Below, piece after piece: positions 1 to 7,184 of a stretch of 7,184 bases of DNA. The notes below the pieces were generated by a model that did not search any database, was not told where the DNA came from, and saw only the letters and a program-made list of their open reading frames with translations. A program made the translations under genes and the position numbers. The stretch's first letter is position 1. Each line of letters starts with the position of its first letter. This DNA is from Peptostreptococcaceae bacterium (GTDB lineage: Bacteria; Bacillota; Clostridia; Peptostreptococcales; Peptostreptococcaceae): the NCBI GenBank assembly GCA_029983575.1, contig JASBZE010000084.1:1-7184 (forward strand). The letters run 5' to 3'.

Positions 1-3000
1 AGGGCTTTCAAGCGTTCCTCCACTTGGTTTAGAGCAGTGGTTTGATATAGAGGTGGATACATCTCCTATACTAGGCGATGAAATAGAATTTAATAACCTA
101 AATATTTCGCTATATACTTCACGCTTTGCTGGGATTAAAAATTTTGAATATAAGGTGGCGACAAACAAGTATGAGCTAGATGATACATGGGGCTATACAA
201 GTTCTATATACTTATCGGAAATTATCGCTTCTAATAAGTCTATAGGAAAGAGAAATTTAAGTGACAAGCTATATATAAGGGTAAAGGCAAAACTTAATGC
301 CGATCAGTATCATAACTCTTACTCTATCGGACTAAGGGTAAATCCTGACGAAAACTATATTAAGACTATAGTTGATAGATTTCTTGATCAATATAGAAGA
401 ATACCGACTATATTTAAATTTATAAAAGGTTTAGAACAAGGTCAGAGACTAGCCAATGCGCCATTTAACCTAGTGGATACCATGATACCATCTGAATCTG
501 GGCTTAATATGCCATATGTGAGTGAAAAATTATATAATGACAATAGTAGAACGGTAATACCTGAGACTAGAGCTGATAATATAACAAGATGGCACGCTCT
601 TGATTTATTGAGAATGGGAGAAAGGAAAGATCCAGGTTTAGAAAGGCCTCAGTTTATTCCCAACGACCTTATCGGTAAATTACAAACTTTCTACTATATT
701 CCTAAAACAACTGGAGGATATCAAAGGGTTGCGTTAGAAGAACTGGCAAAAATGGATAATGGAGATTTCTATCCTGGAACTATAGTTACCTATGAATACC
801 CACAACAAAGAGGACAAAAATATACCAAATATATTAATAAAATCAACCTAAGGGAAAAGAAAAAAGACTTAGCAGAAGTATATGAAAAAATAGATGAAAA
901 CATACAAGGAGATGGAGTAGAAAGAGAGGGCGGTTTTTATGAGCTCCATAAACAAGCTTTCAATCCAGATTCTCCTGAATTTAATAACTACTATATATCA
1001 TATTATGAGTATCCATACCCGATATTCCGTATAGATAAAAACTTCGATCTTGCCCTCTGTTTTAATGCAAATGTCGTAGATCCTCTGTATAAAGGGTCAG
1101 GAGTAAAAACGAAACTTGATAAGCAAGAAAATCCAACCGGCGAGTTTTTGATTTCAAGGCTAACAGGTGGTGATAAAAACAACCTGGTTAGAATGTTAGA
1201 ACCTGGTGGAGCCTACAATAGAGATGGTAGATATAGTAGAGATGAGGCTATGCTAAGCTTGCTTAAGAGAATCTATTATTACATGGAACAAGAGAAAAAA
1301 ATATACACTAAGGACACTGGTAACATACTTCATAGAGCTGTAGAAGCGGATGCATTACAAAGAGTATTGCACAAATATACTAACAATAAGGACCTTTCTG
1401 AATCCTATTTAGGAGGAAGTGGACTGTATTCTGAGGAACAAAAAACACCTTATACCCTTAAAGGCATAAAAGGGCAAAATTTTACTGGTACAGGAGTCAG
1501 AATTGATCCAGTAACAGGTTATAGGATGCTCGATGAAAGAACAATATCAACGGATAATGGTACAACCACCATAAAAGAATTGCCTCTAAATACTACTACT
1601 GCTAGCAAAACCTTTCATGAAAAGGTAGCTACTAAAGTATATAATATGGTGGAACAATCATATAATAGAAATGGTAACTGGAAAAAAGAAATGGAAAACA
1701 CTGTTTCACTTTCATTTTATTCTCACGACAAGCAGGGTAAATATCAAGAGCTTTTATCAGGTCACGTAACTGAACCCATAAAGTTTAATAAAGTAGGTGA
1801 AGATGGCAAGAATATAGCTGGAGCTGAGTTTGATTTTGTAAACGAAAAGACTGGAAGTGTAACAAAATGGAAATCGCAATTAAATAATACAAATAACCCA
1901 CTGTATTTATCAGAGGGTACATATTATGTGATAGAGACAAAGGCTCCAGAAGGATATGAGAAAATAAATGACTTTGAAATAGAGGTCAAAAACAAGGAAA
2001 GAAATGCTGATAATGGTCCATTTAGAATTTATAATCTCGATAAAATTCATGTAAATGATGGATATGAAACAGAGGTTAATGTAACTAGAAATATTCAAGG
2101 TTCTAATGGAAGTAATTTAGTAAATGTTGATGGAAAAGATAGACTGAAATTAGTTGTCAAAAATCTATCGGCAAATCTAGGTAAAATAAAATTTACGAAA
2201 AGAAATGAAATCACAAAACTAAATGGTGCTGAGTTTACACTTACAAAACTAAATGCCAAAGATGAATCTAGTGCAAAAGATGCAGCACAAAACAGGAAGT
2301 TTTTAGATAAAGAATATAAGCAAGTTTCAACTGGTTTTTATGGCGAGTTTGAATTTGGACAGATGTCTAAAGGATACTACCTACTGGAAGAAACTAAGGT
2401 ACCTAATGGATATCTTAAGCATCCGGACATGATTCTCGAGGCTAGGGAAATTAGAGATATAAACACAAATAAAGACAAGGTCATAGTTAGATTTCTTGAT
2501 GGAGATATAGAAAAGACAAAAGTCATCAAAAACGAAACCAAGAAAACTGAGGTTAAGTTTAGAAAGATAGACAACAAGGATCTAAACAATAAAAATGAAC
2601 ATCTAGGACTTCCCGGAGGAAGATTTAGACTTTACTCCATTAATACTATAGACAACAAGGGTTATTTTGAAGAGTCATTTGGTTCAGCTCTAGATCCTAG
2701 CAAAACTACTATAGATGGTGTTGAGGGGAAAAACGGCGGATACTTTACTTTTAGTAATCTTGTAATAGGTGAATATATACTAGAAGAACTTGCCTCACCT
2801 AAGGGATATGAAAAACCAGACTTCTTCGGCTGGAAACTCATAGTAAAAGAAGAAGGTGGAAAACTTGTCTCAAAACTATATAAACTTCCAAAAGAAGAAG
2901 ATAATTATAAGCCTGTAAGTGAACTTGAGGAAGTTAAGATATCCGAAATAACAAAGGATGATAAAAAGATAGAAGCATATAGAATAGGAAACAAAGGTAG

Positions 3001-6000
3001 AGAAACAGAAACTGTATTTAAAAAATATATAAAAAATCCTGATTATGATCCAAAGAGAGATGGCAAGGATAAAAAATATATTCAACTAGACAAGGCAAAG
3101 CTTGTTGGAGAAAATGGGAAACCGACAGAGTTTGAACTCTATAAGGCTGACTACTACGGAGCTATAATAAGTAAAAAATTAAACAAAGAACCGATAGTAG
3201 CGGATAATAATGGAAATTTCCACATCAAAGGCTTGAAGTTCGGCGGATACTATAGACTGGTAGAGGTAAATCCTCCAAAAGGCTTCTTAAAAGCTGACTC
3301 CATTCTTCTAAAAGTAGAAGCAGAAGCAATTGCGAATGAGGGCGAACTCAAGGTAATTGTAAGGGATAACAGCGAGAATGCCTTGGTAGGAGCACACAAT
3401 ATATTCAGGGGTGTTATCGACTTTAATGAACGCGAAAAACTTGGAGAGTTTTCTCTTAAAAAGACTGGTAAATCACTTATACCAGGAGATGATAGCGAGG
3501 TAGGTCTAAGAAGGGCGTACTTTAGGCTATATAAGACCGATGAAAATTTTGAAATAAAGAAAAATGAACATGGCGTAGAAACAGACTATATACAAAAGGT
3601 TACTCCTGGTATAGCACTTACCGATACAGATGGTAAACCAATAGATACTAGTACACTTCCTGACAACCAGGGTATAATTACCTTTGATCAATTAGAACCT
3701 GGGAAATATCTACTAGTAGAATCCAGGGGACCAGCAGGATATGAAAGAGATCCAGAGCCTTGGTACATTGTAGTAAGAAAAGATGGAACAGTTCTCAAAT
3801 CAAGGAGTAAACCAACTGAAGAGGAGATAAACTCAAGATATAGTGTTAGTACAAGAAGCATGAACTTTAGCAGGAGTGCTTTTAGCGGTCCAGTTGAGTA
3901 TTTTAACTTGACTAACTTGATGAGTGATTTCTTATTAGGAGGAAATTCCCCAAGTTTTAGTAAGAGTTTAAATGAGGCAAATATAGTAGTAAATGCCGGG
4001 CTTAAAAATACGAAAGAGGGTTCACGAGATATTACTGTTGATATAACGCCTAAGTTAGAGTCTGTGGGCACACAAAAGAATGTACTTGTCAATGTAATGC
4101 TTGATAGAGCTTATACAAGAGGTGACGCTAGTTATACAATACCAGAGGGTAGTCGTAGAAATTATGATGACAATATCAATAGATTTTTGTATGATTTGTA
4201 CTTGAAAGCAAAAGATAACAACGTCAATGTGGATGTAAGTTTTATGCAATATGGTGGAGGTATGACTCCGAAATACCACGGCACATTCAATATAAATGAT
4301 ATAACAGAAAATTACAAGCAAAACGGACTTAAAGAGTATCACTATAGAGAATATAATATTCATGGAGAACCGACTGAACAATGGGACGTAAAAGTTTATG
4401 ATTATATTGATTATGCTAAAGTAACTTCACAATCAGGCAGGAATACATCCGATGGCAATAGGATTCTCTATGAAAAGTTAGATGGTATGATCAAATCTCT
4501 AAATAATGATATAAGTGGCAAGTATTATGACTCCAAGATTTCGTTTAACTACGAAAGATTTAGGGCTACAAGCAATGGAGGTATTTTAAAAGACCGAAAT
4601 GGGAAGGCATATGCTGTCTTAAATGCTGAAAAAATGGCAGAAGCAGGGTTTGACTCATGGACATTCCATATTAACGAGTTTAATGGAAATGCTCCTCATT
4701 CATATAAACAAGATATCAATAATCTTAACAATAGGGGAAATATAAATGGGCATAAGGTGAAATATCAGCTATATGAAATAAATAATTATTCCGAATTTTT
4801 AAACTTGGACTACAGACCAAATGTATCCAAGGAAATGACAAATAATATAATATACAACAGTGATTATTTTGATAAAAAAATTAGCAAAATGGTTTCTAAA
4901 CTAAAAAATGCTACATTTACAATTAACCTAAAAAACCATGTGAAAGCAGTTAGTGGTTTTACCGTTAGTGGTAAAAGCGGAGTAAAGATCACTATAAACG
5001 ATAACAAAGGCTTGGGAATTGAAAATCTATCTCTTGATGAGGGAGAAAAGCTGACAATAACATATAAGCCTAAATTAGATGATATGGCTACAGCTGATCT
5101 TGATTATCCTATAAGTGTGGTAAGACTTAATGATACAAGTTTTGAAGATAATTTTACCCTAAGACGGGATAAGGAGAAAACCCCTGTAGGAAACTATAAG
5201 ATAGAAACTAAATTTTCCTACAACAATATAACTAATGGTAAACAGGATAAGAAACCTCTAGCTGATACATCAGGAACTATAAAACTTCAATATAAATTAG
5301 GAGATACTTGGGTGGATATAGAAGAACCTAAGTATGAAAGTAGTGGAAGTGTATCTAATCAAGGAGCTCTTGTAGATGCCTTGTTAGATGGTACTATAAC
5401 CTTCAAAAATCTAAGTAAGGATAATAAGTATAGGTTAGTATATACTAGAAGTTCACCACTTTATACTGAGTGGGGACAACCTAGAGAGTTGATATTTGAT
5501 ATAGACTTCAAAAAGTTACCTAATGGGGCAGATACTTTCTCAGTAAGCATATCCAATGGTAATATGTTGAGGGTATTTAATAGAAACGAAACTGGATTTA
5601 GGATTCCTCTACGTATATCAAAAGTCGACGAAGATAAATCCGCTTTGACAGGTTCACAATTTAAGGCTAAAAAACTAATCGATGGTGATCCAGTTAATGG
5701 TGTACTACCAAAATACCATGACGAGCCATATGATGCAGTATCTCAAGCTACAGGTGAACCAGGAGACAACTACTTTAGGGAGTTGACTCCTGGTATATAC
5801 GAATTGACTGAAACTAAGACACCAAATGAAGACTATTCACTTCCTTTAGATAAATATGGACATCCAATGAAGTGGTACTTCAGAGTTTATGTCGATACTA
5901 CAAAAAAACCTACAGACGCTAATTATATGAAAATAGACTTTAAGTTTACACATACATTCAGCATAAGTGATAAGTTCAATTCATCCTTAACAACTGAGGA

Positions 6001-7184
6001 GAAGACGTCTCTTATAGGAAAAACCATAAAGGGACCTGAGGCGGGTGATCCGGATTTTGATAGGTATATTGAAATTGTTGCGGATGACCATCGTTCAGAA
6101 CCGGCAAGACCAGATGCACCATACAAAGACATAAATGACGCTCAAGTTGTAAACTATAAAAATACAACAAATCTACATTTCCACAAGGTAGATGGCGAAA
6201 CAAGAAAGACTATTGCTGGAGCGGTGTTTAGGTTAACTAAGGTTATGGTCGATACAAAAGGTAATGCGATTGTTGATGAAAAAGGAAAGCCGGTACCACA
6301 GCTAGACGAAAAAGGAAATAAGATATATTCCATAGAAACTAAGTCATCCGATGTTTTAGGGGTTGAGTTTGGCGGAATACAAAAAGGTACATATGTACTT
6401 GAGGAGATAACTCCACCAAATGGATACCTAAAAATTGATGGATTTATAACTATAACCTTTAAGAACAATGATAAGGGTGAGTGGATACATGATGTCAAGG
6501 GTGATCCGAGCAAATTTGGAGTAATAAATAGAAAACTTACCTTTGTTACAAATACTAAATCACTCACAGAACTTAAATTTACTAAGAAAAATTTAAAAGG
6601 CGAAAATTTGCGAGCTTCGTCATTTAGGGTTGTAAAAGTAAATGGTAATGGCAAAGAGATTGAATATGTAGGTGAAGATGGCAAAAACCACAAAGAATAT
6701 GATAAAACAATTTATAACTTTAGTAATAGTGAATTTAAATTTGGTGAACTTAATGCAGGCAGATATAAGCTGATAGAGGTAGATCCAAAAAACTATCAAA
6801 TGCCAGCACCTTGGTACTTTAATGTTGTCAGCGATCAGAAAACTGGAAAGTTAAGTATTGAATTTGAGAAAGACAAGGACACAGGAAAATATGATGATTC
6901 TCTATCTTTTGATAAAGACGGAAATCTATCCATAATAAACTATCCTATGACAAGTTTTTCTTTCCTAAAATTAGACCAAGATAATAATCCATTAGTAAAT
7001 GTTGAGTTTTCATTAAGGAAGGTATTGACAAAGGCTGATGGAGAAAAAATAAACTATGATGATAAAAATAGTTCTGACTCCATTTATGCGTATTATAAAA
7101 TCGACAGATCGTACAGCAAAGGAGAGGTTCAATTTGATAATTTAAGCGAGGGTGTTTATGAATTAAAAGAATTGAAAGTACCAG
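1..7184 (+). CDS. Giant Cna-B-repeat surface adhesin, partial at both ends
   Basis: One frame, with its first full codon at base 2, is open across the entire window: 2394 codons with no stop. No start codon can be chosen because the gene begins upstream. It also runs past base 7184, so no stop, membrane anchor or LPXTG-type signal is visible. The product is a secreted, probably sortase-anchored, multidomain surface protein of a Gram-positive bacterium. Order seen: beta-rich N-terminal part (1-115), unassigned segment (116-330), thioester-like domain (about 331-590, C353 and Q453), five Cna-B domains (591-1304), a vWA-like module (1305-1720), a degenerate Cna-B-like domain (1721-1863) and four more Cna-B domains (1864-2394). 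The Cna-B call rests on nine repeats of a hydrophobic-x-hydrophobic-x-Lys strand followed by a YxLxE...P box, in most cases with an Asn-ending strand. Only one cysteine occurs in 2394 residues, typical of Gram-positive surface proteins that use isopeptide or thioester bonds rather than disulfides. The adhesin role is inferred from the domains. Family confidence is high; ligand unknown. Confidence 0.95.
2..346 (+). other. Protein region: N-terminal beta-rich domain, family not recognised
   Basis: Residues 1-115 alternate hydrophobic and polar residues in short strands, for example FDIEVD, NISLYTS, FEYKVAT, LYIRVKAKL and SYSIGLRV. This suggests an Ig-like or jelly-roll beta-sandwich. It has no Cna-B Lys or Glu box and no cysteine. 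The start is cut by the window edge, so it may be the end of a larger adhesive domain. I do not recognise a specific family. Confidence 0.4.
347..991 (+). other. Protein region: unassigned charged segment before the thioester-like domain
   Basis: Residues 116-330 lack Cna-B motifs and cysteines. Residues 119-147 look helical (IKTIVDRFLDQYRR and following), and 280-300 form a lysine- and glutamate-rich probable helix (NKINLREKKKDLAEVYEKID). Between them lie loops and short strands such as LQTFYYIP (227-234). Some of the last 100 residues could belong to the fold of the following thioester-like domain. No function is assigned. Confidence 0.35.
992..1771 (+). other. Protein domain: divergent thioester (TED/TQXA-like) domain
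   Basis: Thioester domains of Gram-positive adhesins (Cpa, SfbI type) form an internal Cys-Gln bond that can react covalently with host proteins. The Cys lies in a [YFL]C-hydrophobic motif and the Gln in TQxA-hydrophobic-W. Residues 350-355 read LALCFN, matching the first motif, and C353 is the only cysteine in the window. About 100 residues later, LQRVLHKYTNNKDL (452-465) lines up with the family pattern TQLAIWYFTDN: Q453 falls on the thioester Gln, but Thr, Ala and Trp are replaced by Leu, Val and His. Upstream, LKRIYYYMEQ (421-430) resembles the helix that precedes the Gln motif. A later helix (FHEKVATKVYNMVEQSYN, 538-555) and the strand/YQELL segment (569-585) resemble the domain's C-terminal part. 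The domain leads straight into the first Cna-B domain, as in known thioester adhesins. Whether the bond forms is uncertain, and the domain boundaries are approximate. Confidence 0.68.
1772..2173 (+). other. Protein domain: Cna-B domain 1
   Basis: Residues 591-724. The first strand IKFNK places the isopeptide Lys at K597, followed by the usual GAEFDF strand (607-612). The conserved box YYVIETKAPEGYE places the catalytic Glu at E645. The likely bonding Asn is N721 at the end of LKLVVKN. The stretch from Glu to Asn (76 residues) is long for the family and includes an insertion at about 672-710. The Lys-Glu-Asn assignment follows the Spy0128/SpaA-type pilin Cna-B pattern. Confidence 0.85.
2174..2539 (+). 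other. Protein domain: Cna-B domain 2
   Basis: Residues 725-846. IKFTK gives Lys K733, GAEFTLTK (742-749) is the second strand, YYLLEETKVPNGYLK gives Glu E797, and TKVIKN gives Asn N844. This is a compact domain (47 residues from Glu to Asn). After the Glu box it has the GYLK type of continuation shared with domains 4 and 8. Confidence 0.88.
2540..3007 (+). other. Protein domain: Cna-B domain 3
   Basis: Residues 847-1002. VKFRK gives Lys K855. A longer first loop (858-872) precedes GGRFRLYS. The box EYILEELASPKGYEKP gives Glu E929 and the strand ending EAYRIGN gives Asn N997. After the box comes a Trp-containing strand (FFGWKLIV, W944), then a charged extension (957-990) rich in Lys and Glu. 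Confidence 0.86.
3008..3436 (+). other. Protein domain: Cna-B domain 4
   Basis: Residues 1003-1145. A lysine- and aspartate-rich linker (1003-1025) leads to IQLDK with Lys K1031. TEFELYKAD (1042-1050) is the second strand, YYRLVEVNPPKGFLK gives Glu E1088, and VIDFN gives the probable Asn N1142. The continuation after the box (KGFLKADSILL) is of the same type as in domains 2 and 8. Confidence 0.83.
3437..3913 (+). other. Protein domain: Cna-B domain 5
   Basis: Residues 1146-1304. FSLKK gives Lys K1154. A long first loop precedes AYFRLYKTD (1172-1180). The box KYLLVESRGPAGYERD gives Glu E1240, followed by the Trp strand EPWYIVVRKDG (W1254). A serine- and arginine-containing stretch (1280-1296) precedes VEYFN, with probable Asn N1302. 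This domain directly abuts the vWA-like module. Confidence 0.85.
3914..5161 (+). other. Protein domain: vWA-like module with degenerate MIDAS and an RGD
   Basis: Residues 1305-1720 interrupt the Cna-B array and have the layout of the vWA modules of pilus-tip adhesins (RrgA/GBS104 type). NVLVNVMLDRAYT (1360-1372) sits where the metal-binding DxSxS strand is expected: D1368 is kept, but the two Ser positions are Ala and Thr. A helix (INRFLYDLYLKAKD, 1392-1405) and a strand (VNVDVSFMQYGG, 1408-1419) follow. GRNTSDGNRILYEKL (1479-1493) resembles the Thr loop and helix. DSWTFHINEF (1551-1560) occupies the usual hydrophobic-TDG strand without TDG, followed by KVKYQLYEI (1585-1593). DEGEKLTITYKPKL (1679-1692) resembles the closing GekltLtYkv strand of such modules. 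RGD lies at 1373-1375, just after the pseudo-MIDAS. The likely role is protein-protein adhesion without a classical metal site. The call is by motif order, with no overall alignment. Confidence 0.65.
5162..5590 (+). other. Protein domain: degenerate Cna-B-like domain
   Basis: Residues 1721-1863. GTITFKNLSKDNKYRLVYT (1797-1815) is a clear Cna-B second half, but the position of the conserved Glu (YRLVE) is Tyr, Y1814. The first strand YKIET (1732-1736) has Thr where Lys is expected, although K1737 is adjacent and a one-residue shift is possible. A final Asn is kept (MLRVFN, N1860). The fold is probably retained without the isopeptide bond. The first half may instead be the closing part of the vWA-like module. 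Confidence 0.6.
5591..6163 (+). other. Protein domain: Cna-B domain 7, with long insertion
   Basis: Residues 1864-2054. LRISK gives Lys K1874, GSQFKAKK (1884-1891) is the second strand, and IYELTETKTPNEDY gives Glu E1937. A Trp strand MKWYFRVYVD (W1958) follows. The probable Asn is N2054 (or N2051) in VVNYKN. The Glu-to-Asn stretch is about 117 residues, roughly twice that of the neighbouring domains, because of an inserted segment at about 1980-2045. Confidence 0.82.
6164..6556 (+). other. Protein domain: Cna-B domain 8
   Basis: Residues 2055-2185. LHFHK gives Lys K2062, GAVFRLTK (2073-2080) is the second strand, TYVLEEITPPNGYLK gives Glu E2135, and LTFVTN gives Asn N2184. An insertion at 2083-2109 consists of three imperfect copies of a DxKG(N/K) unit, probably a surface hairpin or loop. 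It is a compact GYLK-type domain like domains 2 and 4. Confidence 0.88.
6557..6946 (+). other. Protein domain: Cna-B domain 9
   Basis: Residues 2186-2315. LKFTK gives Lys K2195 and SSFRVVKV (2206-2213) is the second strand. RYKLIEVDPKNYQMP gives Glu E2259, in a box one residue shorter than usual and lacking the Gly of PxGY. The Trp strand APWYFNVV (W2271) follows, and LSIIN gives Asn N2313. Confidence 0.83.
6947..7184 (+). other. Protein domain: Cna-B domain 10, cut by the window end
   Basis: Residues 2316-2394. FSFLK gives Lys K2323, NVEFSLRK (2333-2340) is the second strand, GEVQFDNL (2374-2381) is the strand before the box, and VYELKELKVP gives Glu E2390. The window ends exactly at the Pro of the expected PxGY, so the bonding Asn and the rest of the protein are not visible. 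Confidence 0.85.

Noticed and set aside
482..484. In-frame ATG (residue 161) as a possible gene start
   Set aside because: The frame is open upstream with protein-like beta-strand sequence. No signal peptide follows this Met, and a secreted protein would need one.
1411..1416. AGGAGG, resembling a ribosome binding site
   Set aside because: It encodes Gly-Gly inside the thioester-like domain and has no suitably spaced in-frame start codon. The same applies to the AGGAGG at 3937-3942.
1793..1809. 17-base identity with 6668-6684 (gtaggtgaagatggcaa)
   Set aside because: The copies encode VGEDGK at non-equivalent places (just after the Lys strand in domain 1, in a loop of domain 9), and the flanks diverge at once. 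This is expected by chance from a common turn motif and biased codons.
3688..4092. Minus-strand open frame of 134 codons
   Set aside because: It is antisense to the end of Cna-B domain 5 and the start of the vWA-like module; it shows no family features.
4055..4381. Minus-strand hydrophobic open frame of 108 codons that could be read as a membrane protein
   Set aside because: The Ile/Phe/Val-rich composition comes from the complement of Asn/Lys/Asp/Tyr-rich plus-strand codons; there is no independent support.
6154..6693. Minus-strand open frame of 179 codons
   Set aside because: It lies entirely antisense to Cna-B domains 8 and 9, whose motifs are intact on the plus strand. Its product is a low-complexity Ser/Leu/Phe/Pro-rich sequence with no recognisable domain, as expected from the complement of AT-rich coding DNA.

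Overview
The whole window is the inside of one very large plus-strand gene. The frame whose first complete codon begins at base 2 stays open to the last base: 2394 codons plus one leftover base, with no start codon region, no stop and no intergenic DNA. The product is a cell-surface adhesin or pilus-tip-like protein of a Gram-positive bacterium, built mainly from Cna-B (SpaA/prealbumin-like) domains. The N-terminus (with any signal peptide) and the C-terminus (where a sortase signal such as LPXTG would lie) are both outside the window. Residue numbers below count from the codon at base 2, so residue n occupies bases 3n-1 to 3n+1.

The DNA is clearly AT-rich, and its codon use leans on AGA/AGG, ATA and A/T-ending codons. 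With the giant Cna-B architecture, this suggests a low-GC anaerobic Firmicute, most plausibly a Gram-positive anaerobic coccus of the Anaerococcus/Peptoniphilus/Finegoldia type. That is an inference; nothing in the window fixes the species.

Layout. Residues 1-115 look like a beta-sandwich with no family I can name, and 116-330 are an unassigned charged segment. Residues about 331-590 resemble a divergent thioester domain: the only cysteine in the window (C353, in LCFN) pairs with a candidate Gln (Q453). Five Cna-B domains follow (591-1304). Then comes a von Willebrand factor A-like region (1305-1720) whose MIDAS metal site is degenerate and which carries an RGD tripeptide. A Cna-B-like domain follows that seems to have lost its isopeptide Lys and Glu (1721-1863), and then four more Cna-B domains (1864-2394), the last cut by the window edge.

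Working model: nine domains with intact Lys/Glu(/Asn) motifs form a covalently stiffened stalk. It carries two candidate host-contact modules, a possible covalent-binding thioester head near the N-terminus and a metal-free vWA-like module in the middle. The Cna-B domains after the first fall into two alternating types, judged by the strand after the conserved Glu, which suggests growth by duplication of two-domain units. No RNA genes, mobile elements, CRISPR, promoters or terminators are supported.
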